Source: Diplolepis rosae (Eukaryota > Arthropoda > Insecta > Hymenoptera > Diplolepididae). From it: 64,000 nucleotides of DNA. Below the pieces are notes generated by a model that was given only the letters and a program-made list of their open reading frames with translations, was not told where the DNA came from and made no database searches. A program made the position numbers and the translations under genes. Shown here piece by piece: positions 10,500 to 22,654 of the stretch (positions are counted from its first letter, which is position 1; every line of letters starts with the position of its first letter). The stretch is taken from the NCBI GenBank assembly GCA_030998225.1, contig JAPYXD010000711.1, positions 1,798,001 to 1,862,000 of the forward strand, read 5' to 3'.

Positions 10500-11438
10500 C
10501 ATTGAAATATTTTTACAAATTTCTAAATTCTGCAATTTTTCACTCTTTATGTTTTTAAATAATATTCTGAAATCGTCAAAAATCTTTCGATAAAATATGT
10601 ACAAATTTCTAAAAATCTCCTCCTTTTTATCCTGAAATTCTTTGAAATCGATTAAAATTTGTGGAATCTTACAATTATTCACACTGACCTAAAATCTTGG
10701 AATCTCTTGAAAGTGTTAAAAAAAACTTCAGAATTTCTTTAATCTTCTGCAATTTTTGTATTTTAAATCTTTCTCTTTCAAAATCTTCTGGAATCCTCTA
10801 AAATCTCTTGAAATCATGTAAAATCTTTGCAAATATATTGAAATGTCTTGAATATTAAAAAATATTTTCTCTTATTTCTTGAAATTTTTTGTTATTAAAA
10901 AACATTTTGAATCTTTTACATATCTTTAAAAACCATTTCACCTCTTCTAAAATTTACTTAAACCTCTTGAAATGTTTGAAAATTGTTATGAAATTTCTCA
11001 AAATATGCTGAATATTTTCAAATCCTTCAAAAATTTTGTAATCTCGTAAAATCCTTTGAAGTATCGTAAAACCTTGTAACATATTGAAGTCTTTTAGAAT
11101 TGTATAAAATCTTGTAAAACCTCTTAGAATCTTAGAATCATTTTATTTTAAAAAATTAGTTTAGAGGTTCCGCTGAGCCACTTTACGTCAGAAAATGAAT
11201 TTTCTTACTTTTCAATTTAAACTAAATACAAATTAAAGGCTAAATATTCTTCCACTACTACAAAATATTTCTTATTTATTGAGGAATAAGCCTTAAATTC
11301 TTCAAAACAATAGTAGATTCATATTTAGAGAGTACACATCACATACCAATTTTTCAATTCTTATGAAAAATAATTTCATTTCTGCAGTCTTATTTACTGT
11401 GATAATAAGAATAATAAAATTTGTAATTGTCATTTCAG
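10500..11438. other. Low-complexity AT-rich spacer
   Basis: Noncoding. Imperfect short repeats resembling AAATCTCTTGAAAT dominate 10550-11140. The end of the stretch, from about 11380, is probably intron leading to the exon at 11439. Confidence 0.45.
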
Positions 11439-14147
11439 GATAATGCGACTTCTTCAAAGAAGAAGGGTGGTGATGGCAATGTTGACCCTGAAATTGTAAT
11501 TGAATCCAGTTCACATTCCAGAGGAAGGAGGCAAAAAAGGCGGCCTCTTTCACATGCAGATGATAAGGTATACACTAAAAAATTTTGTAATATTTCATTT
11601 TCATGGTCTTCTTTTTTTCATTTTATGTATTTCATTGAAGGTTAGTATACTTTGAACGCTATCTTCTAAAAGAAAATAAAATTTTATATGAGTGAAAATA
11701 TAAAGTGCTGAATTTTAAAATTAAAAGTGTGGAGAATGTATGTTTTTAATACAAAATTGCATTCATTTGTAACCCAACAAATTTTAAACAATGTATTTGA
11801 ATAAAATAATAATTCCAGTGCAATAAAAATAATAGCAACCCTGGCGGACCCTTCCATTGACCATTCGCTGACCTCGTATTAATATGAATAAGAAACGCAT
11901 TAAAAACATTCAAATTGTTTCAATTATGATTTTGCGGTACATTTTGAGCTTGAAGGGATCAAATTTAATACAATAATTTTCTTTTTTAGCATTAAAATTT
12001 TAAAAAACACGATATCTGTCATTGAAGGCAATACAGTGGTTCATAAAGTGCCATATCTATCTGTAAGAGTGAGACACGAAAGTAGTAAACATGGCAATTA
12101 ATGAACCACTGCTCTGCCTTCAATGACAGGTATAATATTTTCTTAGTTTTCAACGATAAAAAATAAAATTAGTGTATTAAATTCGATCCCTTCAAGCCTT
12201 TACCGCAAAATCCTAATTGAAGCAATTTAAATGTTTCTTATGTTTTTCTTAATCATTATAATCCCCTCTAAATTTATATATTTGAGCAAAAAAATTTGAT
12301 TAATAGCTAGACAAATATTTTTCATAAATATTTTTCCAAGAAAATGACATCGACCGACCTTTAATTACTACTTTAAAAATGTAAAAATAATCAGAGTTTA
12401 ATATTAAACTATAAGAAAACAGAATGCATGAGTGCCACAACGAAATCAGAAAGAAATAGAGTTAATTTTATCTGCAAAAAGTATTTTGATCGATTTTTAA
12501 ATTATTTTTTTTCGCTTCAGAAAAAACAGTGTCAAATTACTTCTAAAAACACCCTTAATATACATCCTATCTTCAGGAGAAATATTGCAGCATTGCAGAA
12601 ATATTTTTGAAAAATTTGTCATTATTTGCAAATTATGATACTAAAAATGCAAGTGGGAAATCATTTGAAATAACATAATTTTATCAATTAAGGTTGAAAT
12701 GAACCGAAAAACCAAACTTTATGTCATTATAATTTTTGGCCAATTTGTAGTTCACCCCGGTCTTATAAGAAAGACCAATCAATGGACGATATCTCGCATT
12801 TCATGTGAAAAACTTAAACAAAATGTATAAAAATGTGAGCGTATAATGCAAGTTTAAATTTCATATGTTTCTTGTGGAGAATTTCTTTCATTTCTTAACC
12901 GGTTTTGCTTTTTGAAATATCAAATTGTTCTTTGTCAAATTTGTAACGAATTTTTTCGACAGATGTTTTTTAGTAATATCAATATCAATTTGTTTTTCGT
13001 GTCCATGTAAACAGATTGATATTACTCTCGAACGAATAAGTAAAAAAAAATCTGTATACCAAATTTGTTGCAAATTCTACAAAGGGCAATTTGAGATTTT
13101 AAAAAGGAAAAACAGTTAAGAAATGAAAAAAATTCTCCACAAAAACCTCTATGAAATTCAAACTTGCATTATACGCTCACATTTTTATATATTTTGTTTA
13201 AGTTTTCCACTTGAAATGCGAGATATCGTCCATTGATTGGTCTTTCTTATAACACCGGGGTAAACTACAAATTGGCAAACAATTTTGACATAAAGTTTGT
13301 TTTTTCGGTCCAGTTCAACCTTCAATATCGAATATATTTTTTTGTCAGAAATCATCAGGCTCCAGTACTTCTCCTGAGACATCCACCTCATGAAGCAGAA
13401 TTTGTGAAGAGGAGCACAAATTTTACTGTACAGAAAGGGTTTCGAATTCTACCAAGAAAGCCAAAAAGAAGAAAACTCTCAATGCTCATTATCATAAGGT
13501 ACGTGAAGGTTTCAAAATATTGAATATGTAAATATTTTGACTCTGTTTTTACGTTCAAATATCTTTTTAACACCGTCTTTCTTAAAACAAAGTATTTTTT
13601 AATTTTGAGAACTGTTCAGATTTGTCTTTTTCCTCTGATTGCTGCGAGGATGTTGAAAATCAGAAAGCGGACACGAAAAGAAACATTTACAGGAAATATG
13701 GTCATGCCTTGAGTCATGAGATTAGAGCACTAAAGAGAAGGAATTCTGCAGATTCTGCGGAACGAAAGTCGAGAAGCCTGCAAGTTTATCTAGAACGTAC
13801 CCCTCAGTGCGTTCAACGTTCTGAAGAAACTTACTGCGGAGATGCGCAAGTTGTTGTGGAAGGCCATTCAGACAGACTCGAACATATTAAAGTAAATATC
13901 GAAGAGGTAAATATTTCATTTTCGTATTGTGTTTATTGTCCTTTATATTCAACAAATAACACCAATGAAATTGAATAATTCTCTTTCCATTCAGGACGAT
14001 TATCCAAAGGAAGACGATATTCCAGTAACGTGGACAGATAATTTTGTGGAAGCTTTGAAATCTGTGGTCGAAAAACATGTGTTAGCAGAAGATGTCAATG
14101 AGCCCGAAAGTATAAGTCGCAGAACTGTTGAAAATATACTTGTGCAT
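11439..14147 (+). CDS. Putative phase-0 exons upstream of the CACTA transposase
   Basis: Four exon candidates have good splice borders and lengths divisible by three. They are 11439-11567 (TTTCAG acceptor, AAG|GTATAC donor), 13349-13498 (TGTCAG, AAG|GTACGT), 13610-13906 (TTTGAG, GAG|GTAAAT) and 13995 to about 14147 (ATTCAG, donor uncertain). They read serine-rich and basic blocks (RGRRQKRRPLSHADDK, TKKAKKKKTLNAHYHK), then NIYRKYGHALSHEIRALKRR and PVTWTDNFVEALKSVVEKH. The second has one in-frame TGA. All junctions are phase 0, matching the exon at 14279. They may be the N-terminal exons of the transposon gene or a separate host gene interrupted by it. Domains are not recognised. Confidence 0.45.
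11888..12250. repeat. Fold-back MITE-like repeat in the intron
   Basis: The two halves are imperfect reverse complements. The core pairs ATCTGTCATTGAAGGCA near 12010-12035 with TGCCTTCAATGACAGGT near 12117-12133. The same core recurs in the larger fold-back at 43.35-43.52 kb, which defines a family. No coding content. Confidence 0.7.
12690..13322. repeat. 633 bp near-continuous palindrome in the intron
   Basis: Arms of about 300 bp read AAGGTTGAA inward from both ends and stay homologous almost to a centre near 13000. Shared blocks include CTTATAAGAAAGACC and GCGAGATATCGTCCATTGAT with their complements. There is almost no loop. It is probably a palindromic MITE, and any intron RNA would fold into a long hairpin. 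Confidence 0.8.
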
Positions 14148-14278
14148 GTAGCTATTAATGTTTCAAATCCTGATGAATTTTCACAATGTAACACATTTAC
14201 GTTACATATGATTTCAGCTTCGGGCTATTATGATTGTTATGTCTGTGAAAACAAGAATATCTGATTTTTTTCTGACAG

Positions 14279-16438
14279 GCAAGAGATATTAACGTTGACT
14301 GTATGGCAGAAAATGAGGAGGACGTGGTGATAGAAAGTGACGAAGAAGAAGAATCCAATAGAGCACAATTTCGAAAATTGCAACAATTCCTCGACAAAGA
14401 AGATGTGTATAGTCCGATAAGCGTACCTGTAAAAATAAGCAGAGCAGAACTCTTATTATTGCTTATAAAATTTGCTTTAGTATATTTACTTGGCTTATCC
14501 ATAGTGTCTAGTATTTTTTCCATGGTAAATTGTATATTTGCCACGCCAGTATTACCACAGTCACGTTACTTGATAGATAAATTGTTCAACCCTTCAAATT
14601 CAGCAAAATTTCACGGGTTGTGTACGCAACGTGGAATCAGAATCGGTACCTTCACCCATTCAGATTCGAAAATGCACTGTGAAATATGTGATATCGATGT
14701 AGATGTGAAAGATCCTATGTATAAAGACTTCTTTGTAACTCTGGATCCGTCATCTCGAATTACGAATTTGTTAAAAGCTAACAGTGATTACTATGATCAC
14801 GTAATGAATGTCAGATGTCCTGAAAAGCATGTAATTCAAGATATTTATGATGGTAAGCAATACCAACGTTTTGTGAAAACTTTAGATCCAACGAGTAAAA
14901 ATAATTATGTTACGTTACGTTTAATACAGACGGTGCCCCTCTTTTCGAGAGCTCATCGTATTCTGTTTGGCCAGTTTACCTTATGATAAACGAATTACCT
15001 ATTTCAGTTAGAACAAATGAATTTATTGTTGTTGTTTCATGGTTTGGTAAAAATAAGCCAGACATGAACGTATTTTTAAAACCGTTCGTAGAAGATATGA
15101 AAAAACTGTCAGATAATAGAATCAAATGTTGTATTAACAGTGAAGAAAGAATTATTAAACTGTTCTGTTTAGTTTGTTGTGAGGATTCGGTAGCGCGAGC
15201 ACTAATGCAGGGTCTTACGCAATTTAATGGGAAATTTGGCTGCAATTGGTGCCTTGATTCTGGTGAATGGGTTGTTTCTGAGAATAATCCAAACTCAGGA
15301 AGTCAAAAGTATCCATTATCAAAGGAAAAAGTGAAGAGCCGAAATGAGAAGGATACATTCGAACATATGATACAGGGTACGGAAAGGAATCCTTGCTTTG
15401 GTTCCAAATCTCCATTGCAATTGATTAATCTAAAAAAATTTAATATCATCCACGGTTTTGTTCCTGATCACATGCACATTGTAGCTGGCGTAAGTAAACA
15501 GTTTACCAATATGTGGTTTGGTAGTAATATATTGTCAGGGAGTTTTTTAGAAAAACGTCAAGTTGATGAAGTTAACAAAATTTTGGATGCTATTAAAGCC
15601 CCCCATCAAATTGGACGACTAACACGTTCTCTGAAAGACAAAGCGTTTTGGAAGGCGCGTGAATGGGAAAATTTGACTCTTTATTATAGTACACTCATAC
15701 CTCACTTTTTCTTTGATAAGAAATACGTTCTTCATTGGTTAAACCTAGTAGAAGCTTCATATATTATGCTGCAGACGAAAATTCCAGTAACTGACATTGA
15801 CCGGGCTGATTATTTTCTACACGAGTTTGCAATTGGCTCAGAAAAATTATATTCCAAGTACGCAATGACATATAATATTCATATACCAAGTTAGTCGCCA
15901 TATAAACCTTCGTTACAGCTATAATATACTTCACGAACGAATATTTCCACAAGCGTCTTTTGAAGTCCAAAACTTTTGTACAGATTTAGGTACGTCCAGG
16001 ATAAAAAATAGTATAAAGTTATCAAACTAGCGTTACTTTGGAGCACCAAGTAATATTGAAGTGATATGGATTGAAAAATTGCATCTCAAACATCGGGCAC
16101 GTTCATATGATAAAATGGTTAAAGAAGGGTGTTTATATTTATGTTCTACAAAAAACAATAAACGCTCAGATAATGCATTTGCACAATTACTTGATGGCGC
16201 CTACATTATAATTGTATACTTCGTTCTTGATCCAGAATCGAAACAAGCTTTCGTGATGCGTTACAAGTTGCGAACACAACCTGTTTTTAGAGAGCACTAT
16301 AAGATGCTAAAAACCGTGATTTTTACAAGTGAAAACAAAGCGGCTGTAATAAGTGCCAATATAAGTAGAGTGTGTCTAAATTTCACTATACACGATAAAG
16401 AGTATATTTGTGCAGTACCTAACCTTTGTTCGTATTAA
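14279..16438 (+). pseudogene. CACTA (EnSpm/CMC) transposase, frameshifted
   Basis: The transposase excises and reinserts CACTA-type elements. After an acidic stretch (ENEEDVVIESDEEEES) the conserved N-terminal block ISRAELLLLLIKFALVYLL appears, then a cysteine pair region, then NTDGAPLF with the first catalytic Asp. Later blocks are LWFGKNKPDMNVFLKPF-like, FGCNWCLDSGEW, GFVPDHMHIVAGVSKQ, KAREWENLTLYY and LVEASYIMLQ. Breaks are a frameshift near 14915, a stop at 15892 and several stops to 16040. The C-terminal part (GCLYLCSTKNNKRSDNAF) resumes from 16061 to TAA at 16436. The acceptor TCTGACAG precedes 14279. No CACTA terminal repeats were found. Confidence 0.85.
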
Positions 16439-17849
16439 GAGCATAATTTCAGTACTGATTTTTTAAAACATTTTACCAACGATTAATCTTTTCCAACTCT
16501 TCAAATTTGTCATTGTACTCTTTTAAATCAATTAAAAACTTGTTCATTACGTACTTGTTAGTGGAAGTAATTAAAATTCCTAACGATAACATAAAAATTA
16601 CATGAAAATATTTTTAGAAATTTAAAAAATATTTGGCAATGTACACGCACGTCAGTGATATAAATCGATATCTCTTATCAAGTACATGTGAATTGTAAGA
16701 AAGAAGTAGAAACTTGTCATGTGACCAATCAATCAGTGAAAACACTAATAGTACATATATATAAGATTTGTTTTACGTCCAAATGATATTAAGATAATTG
16801 TAGAAGTAATCAATACGGGTACAATTTGGACATCAGTATCTTCGTATTATAAGTTTTTGCCAACGTTTCGCCTCATCTCCAGAGGCATCATCAGGGCATA
16901 TAAGAAATTATCCAATAAAACGTACATCGCAGAATGGATCATAAAATGTAAAGTGAGGTCGAACCCATAGCAGTATTTCTGTGATGTACGTTTTATTGGC
17001 TAATTTCTTATATGCCCTGACGATGCCTCTGGAGATAAGGCGAAACGTTGGCAAAAATTTATAATACGAATATACTGATGTATTGATTACTTCTACAATT
17101 AACTTATAGTACAGTCATTTGATTAAGTTTCCATTGAAGAAAAAATCTTCATAAATCTTTTTTCCAAATCCAATATTTTACCTCCAATTTTTTCTTAGTA
17201 GATTATTTTAATATTCCAAAAATGAGGGCACTCTAGGGACAGGTAGCAAAAATAGGAAAGTATTTAAAAATACTAAGAGATTTAAATTATTATATTTTCT
17301 TTTATTAAGATTTACATTTATGTACGCTAGTTTCGTGAAGTTAATATTGCGTGGAAGCAAAAGTAATATGCAACAAATCAGTAGTTATGAACAGGTAGCA
17401 AAAGAAAGAAATTAAAAGTGTTATAAAATTGACGAAGAAAGCTTTAATGTTTTAATGGAAAGCTAATTGATGGGATTGCTAAACCTTCGTCTCTCGTTAG
17501 GACGATCCTTCCTGAATCATCATTTTTTTTGTTTCATTATTTTCCTTTTCTATTTTGTAATGCATTACCATATTAGTTTTATGTTAGAGATTCTATTACT
17601 AGTATTATTATTTTTATATACACATATATCCTTACTACTACGATTATCATTATTACTACTTTTGTTGTTAATATTATTATTACCATTATCATTATAATCT
17701 TAGTACAATCAACATTTCTGTTATTAGCGATATCATATTAATCATGTACCAAAATTAACTCATACTATCGTGCGTAGAGTGGATATATGGCAATTCTGAG
17801 AGAGAGACAGAGACGGGTGGAAAAATGATCAGAACTATTGCTCTAATGT
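16439..17849. other. Noncoding stretch with one MITE and low-complexity T-rich DNA
   Basis: Apart from the inverted-repeat element at 16796-17100 there is no gene. A TTATTA/ATTATT-rich segment at about 17510-17700 looks like degenerate microsatellite. Confidence 0.45.
16796..17100. mobile_element. Inverted-repeat MITE (305 bp)
   Basis: The termini AATTGTAGAAGTAATCAATA are exact inverted copies. The arms then share GCCAACGTTTCGCCTCATCT, TCCAGAGGC and AAGAAATTA-type blocks, leaving a short central loop. There is no coding content. It lies downstream of the CACTA gene. Confidence 0.8.
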
Positions 17850-18195
17850 TTCTGATTGGTGCGCGTGGTTTTCCGGGATCCTTTCAATGCTTGTCATTGG
17901 TGCGGGACCTTTTCAGTTCTCGACCAATCACATCGCAGCACGGTCCCCAAGCTTCAACACTTCTAAATGACGCGTGGAAGACCTACAACGCTTCTCATTG
18001 GTGCGGGACCTTTTAAGTTCTCGACCAATCACATCGCAGCCCGGTTCCCGAGCCTTAGCGCGTCCTAATAACGCGCTGGTCCTCCAGGAGACTTTTCAAC
18101 GCTTCTCATTGGTACGGGACCTTTCAGCCTCTCGACCAATCACGTCGCAGCATTGTCCCCACTCCCTTCAGACGCTTCGGATTGGTGCGCGCTGC
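17850..18195 (+). repeat. Tandem repeats carrying paired CCAAT boxes
   Basis: At least three units start with CATTGGTGCGGGACC-like sequence at 17895, 17996 and 18107 (spacing 101 and 111 bp). Each contains ATTGGT and, about 30 bp later, ACCAATCA, so the CCAAT-box core occurs in both orientations. The array is GC-rich and ends about 40 bp before the LINE at 18245. It could be a promoter array or a minisatellite. Confidence 0.65.
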
Positions 18196-18319
18196 CAAGC
18201 TCAGTAGTGAATAAGTAGACCGCCGCCAAGCACAGAAGTCAGTAACATCATTAGATGATTCGATTAGATAATTCCATTCGATCATTAGGAAGAGTCAGAG
18301 AGTTTCTGGATGATACAAA

Positions 18320-19617
18320 ATGTGGGCGGAAGATAAAGGTGAAAATGAAAAAATTACCCATGAACCCAATAAAAAGCGAAAGATTGGAAATCGATCTAGA
18401 GACAAATCACCAATCCCAATTCAGAATAGGTTCGGAATATTTGAAAACTCCGAAGAGGAAGCCGAAGCGGAAATGGAGCAAGAGGAACAACACTTGCAAG
18501 CAAAAAAAATGAAAATCCCACCAATCGTGGTGACTGGAAGGACAAATCAGCATACCAAGTTCTTAGGAGAAATCAATAGTAAAACCACCACTAAAAAATT
18601 CCACGGGTAAATATACCCCAAATGGATTTACGATCTATGCTGAAAATACTGAAAGCTATAACTTAATTAAAGAAAACCTGGATCAGCAGAAGATTCCATA
18701 CTACACATATGCAACGCCTGAGGAAAACCCGAAGCACATAGTTCTTAAAGGAATGGCGGACTGTAACCTGGGCGCACTTCACGAAGAAATCAAAGCACAG
18801 GGAATACAGGTCCTAAGGTGTACCCAACTTAAGCAGAAAGGAGACCCGCCATACCCCTATCCCATTTATCTAATCACTGTCAAGCACTCAGTTGACTTGA
18901 AAGACGTGAGGAAAATCCAGTACCTGTACTACTTAAAAATAAGGTGGGAGACCTTATAGAAGGAGAGTGACTCAGTGTCATAGGTGCTAAATGTTTGGGC
19001 ATGGCACTAATCACTGCCATAACAAACCCAGATGTGTCAAGTTTCGCAAAAATCACCTGACAATAAACTGTGACAAAAAAACAGAAGACAAGCCACAATG
19101 TACCAACTGTATGGGAGATCATCCGGCCAATTATTCAGGGTGTCCTAAATATCAGGAGCATCTTACTAGAGTAGAAGGGAAAAAAAGAAGCAGACTGAGC
19201 AACAACAGAATGGAGACAGCAGCACAGTACACACCATGGGTGGACAATCGTGGCTTCCCCGAACTCAGAAAAAAGCCAGCAGAGACAACGCAGGAGAGCC
19301 GAAAGAACGCAAATACAACGCACGAGAGAATAGAGAGAATCATACGACATGACAGCCAAAAAGCGACGAGACCAGAGACAACAAGCAACGCCTGGCTGGG
19401 AGGTAGTCCATTCAGTAAAAATGTAGATACTAGACTAGAGCAGCATATTCACAGCTTCCAGGAATTAACGCGTGAGTTTGAAATCTTAAATAGCTTAGTC
19501 GATGTAGGCAAACTTATAAAAACTATGAGGCAACTCAATGAGCAACTATTACAAAATAAAAACCCGCTAGCAGCCATTCAAATATTTTCCGAGTTTGCAA
19601 AAAATGCCAATAAATAG
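18320..19617 (+). pseudogene. Jockey-clade ORF1 (Gag-like, zinc knuckles), broken
   Basis: ORF1 binds the element's RNA. The Met at 18320 opens a basic and acidic leader. The conserved KIPPIVVTGRTNQHTKF and GFTIYAENTESYNLIKENL blocks follow. Three cysteine-rich knuckles appear at about 18975-19140: CHRC-MFGHGTNHC, RCVKFRKNHLTINC and QCTNCMGDHPANYSGC. A one-base insertion near 18607, another near 18955, and a TAA inside the first knuckle at about 18988 destroy the frame. The last frame closes at 19615-19617. Confidence 0.85.
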
Positions 19618-19640
19618 AAAAATTGTAAATAAACTAATAA

Positions 19641-22334
19641 TTGCTCATTAGAATGCCAATGGAATTTCAAACAAATATACAGAGTTGCGGGAATTTCTAA
19701 ATAAATATAAAATAGACATAATGCTTATAAATGAAAGCAAGCTGAGTAACAGATCCAAATATTATGGATACAGAGGGTACACCAGCTACAGAAAAGATCG
19801 AGATAGGCAAGGAGGCGGTCTCCTTGTATTAGTCAAAAACAATATACCGTCACAGGAGGTTATTCTTAACACTTTAAAAATGGAGACCTTGGGCATTAAA
19901 CTAAAAAAATAACTTGATAATAATCGCGGCTTACAACCCACCCAAACAAACTGTCAGCTTAAAAGAACTGAATACAATGCTAAACACAGGTCCAAAGGTG
20001 CTGGTCTTGGCAGACATTAATGCTAAACACACTAGCTGCAATTGTAATCAAAATAACGCAAATGGTAAAGCAATATACAATTTCGTGAATAGTTAGGGCT
20101 ACCAACTTCTAACACCAGATGGCTACACCCTCTATCCGTGTAATTATCTGGCTGCACCTTCCAGAGCAGATATTGGCATAAACAAAAACGTGAACTGCGC
20201 TGTAAATGTCGAGGTAATAAATGAATTAAATTCAGATCATCTGGCGGTAATAGTAGAGTTAAGAAATTATAAACTTGAGACAGTAGACAAAACATTCCTC
20301 AACTATAAATTAGCTAACTGGAACGAATTTAGATCAGAAATAACTAAAAACTTAAACATAAATTCTAAAATAAATAACAACGAACAAATAGATCATGAAG
20401 TGCAAACTCTCACTAATCTAATCCAAATAGCAATTAAAAAACACATCCCGCAAACTTCTTTTAATAACGCATGCACTAGCCTACCGGAAGACATTAAAAA
20501 ACTAATAAAACTTCGTAATAAATTTAGAAAAATAGCACAAAGAAATCAAAGTAAAGAAGTCAAAAAACTCAAAAATAAATTGTCAAAAACTATAAATAAA
20601 GAAATCAAAGATCACTTTAACAATAAGTGGACAAAAAAACTAGAAAAATTAACAGTCAAAGACAATTCACTATGGAAAGTCGTTAAAAATATCAAAAATA
20701 AAATTGAGCCAAAACCTACTCTGCATGGAAAAAGTGGGCTTGCCTTTGGGGATGAAGAAAAAGCTAGGGAAATAGGGGATCACTTTGAACAAGTACATCA
20801 CATAACTGAAGATCTAGGAGACTACGGAACAGAAAGATTAGTTGATAATACTTATAGTAATGTTAAAAACAAAGAAATTCTAATTGAAGATATCGATTTA
20901 ACTTCCCCCAAAGAAATTTAAAAAATAATACAAAGTACTAAATCAAAAAAAGCACCCGGGTATGATGAAATACAAAACATAATACTAAAAAATCTTCCTA
21001 AAACAGCAATAGTGCAATTAACCTATATATTCAATAGTTGTCTCAAAACTTCCTATTTCCTGCAAAACTGGAAAATGGCAACCATACTACCTATTCAAAA
21101 AGCAGGGAAAAATAAATTATTTCCACAGAAATATCGCCCAATTAGTCTCTTGCGAACAATTAGTAAAAATTTTGAAAGAGTCATTTTAAATAGACTTAAA
21201 AATCATGAAGCAGAACATAAGCAATTAATTCCGGAGTAGTTTGGTTTCAGGGAACGTAGAAGTACACTTCATCAGTTAGCATTACTAACAGACTATATAA
21301 GCACTAATTTTAACACAAATCATTCCACAGCAGTGGCGTACTTAGACATGGAAAAGGCCTCTGACACTGTGTGGCACAAAGGACTTGTCTACAAGTTAAC
21401 ACAGCTAAATTACCCAATGTATCTAACTAAAATTATACAAAGCTACCTTAAAAATAGAACATTTAAAGTCTTGGTTAATAACACAATGTCACATACATAT
21501 AAAATAGTTGCTGGTGTACCCCAGGGATCTATTCTGGGACCTGTACTCTTTATAATTTACATAAATGATATACCTAAATCCATTAATACTAGAATTATGC
21601 TATTTGCTGATGATACTGCAATAGCAGCTAAATCTTGGAGTAAGAAACAAGCAACTCTATATATTGAAAGGCATATTAAATTACTGTTGAAATTCTTTGA
21701 CAAATGGAAATTAAAAATGAATTCAACAAAAACAGAATTTGTGATATATAGTAAAAAGCGCGAGCGTGAAAAGGTACCACGTTTGGTAGTAGGTATTGAT
21801 AAAATAGTGCCTAAGACTGAGACCACTTATCTAGCAACTATACTAGACAGTAAGCTTATATTCACAAAGCATACAGCCAAAGCTGCGGGAAAAGCTTATG
21901 GCGCACTCCAAGCACTAAATTGTTTGATGTACAAAAAAAGTAAACTCAGTATTAAAAACAAAAAAGTATTATATAAAGCGACTGTGAAACCTGTGATGTT
22001 ATATGCAGCTCCCATATGGAGTAACATGTTTGCCTCTAATTATTATAAGTTGCAAATAGTACCAAATAGATGCCTTCGGAAAATTTGTGATGCTAGCTAG
22101 ATTTCAAACCAAAATATCCATTTAAAGTTAAATATGGAAGAGATTAAAAATGATATAATAAGACTTACACATAACTTTTATAAAAATCAAATACAGCATC
22201 TAGCTGAGCTAGATCATATAGCTAAATACAATGATGACAACGCACCGTTTAAAATTAAACATAAGCTACCACACCAAATATTACTATCAATGAAAGGCGA
22301 CCCGGCAATTAGCAAAACACTGCAAGTGCAATAA
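19641..22334 (+). pseudogene. Jockey-clade ORF2: endonuclease and reverse transcriptase, with stops
   Basis: ORF2 starts in a broken form of the NANGISNK motif (a TAG sits where family members have Trp). The endonuclease has IDIMLINESK, AAYNPPK and a DIN-type Asp. A frameshift lies near 19912. From 19914 to TAA at 22332-22334 a single frame runs on, broken only by TAG 20094, TAA 20919, TAG 21237 and TAG 22098. The reverse transcriptase shows KYRPISLL, FGFRERRST, AYLDMEKASDTVWH, GVPQGSILGPVLFIIYIND and the catalytic FADDTA. The length agrees with intact Jockey relatives. Confidence 0.9.
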
Positions 22335-22654
22335 GAAGTCGATATAAGTAAGAAATGGTTCGAATAAGCGTAGGTTAGTTGTAAATATTGTACATAGTTT
22401 TAAAAATTTTGATAACATTACTTAACCGGTTTTGTATTTCGTTTTCCCGCAAAAAGACTAAAAACACACACTTCATTTGAAGTAAAAATTGTTAATATTG
22501 AAATAGCACAAGACAAAAATAGTCCTGGTAAAACATCCAAAGCTAGATGTAGGTACAGGCATTAATTGCAAATACTACTATTATACTACATTGATAATAT
22601 GTATCTCATTTCAACATTGAATAAAGAATTTATTAAACTGAACAGAAGTCAGTA

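Larger units (their letters stand above)
18245..22641 (+). mobile_element. Near full-length Jockey-clade LINE (about 4.4 kb)
   Basis: The direct repeat ACAGAAGTCAGTA lies at 18232-18244 and at 22642-22654, which fits a LINE target-site duplication. Between them lie ORF1 with zinc knuckles, then endonuclease and reverse transcriptase. The 3' UTR ends just after AATAAA at 22620-22625 with little poly-A. The 5' leader before the ORF1 Met is only about 75 bp. The damage is mostly point nonsense with few indels, so the copy is not very old. Confidence 0.85.

Noticed and set aside
10500..11140. Regular short repeats as a CRISPR array
   Set aside because: The repeats are imperfect and lack uniform spacers, and the context is a eukaryotic genome.
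17467..17697. Leucine-rich ORF as a membrane protein
   Set aside because: The leucines come from TTATTA/ATTATT microsatellite-like DNA.
265..22100. Stops at Gln positions as a reassigned genetic code (TAA/TAG read as Gln)
   Set aside because: Other in-frame stops in the same element families sit where Trp, Lys or Ser is expected, and frameshifts occur too. Ordinary pseudogene decay explains them better.
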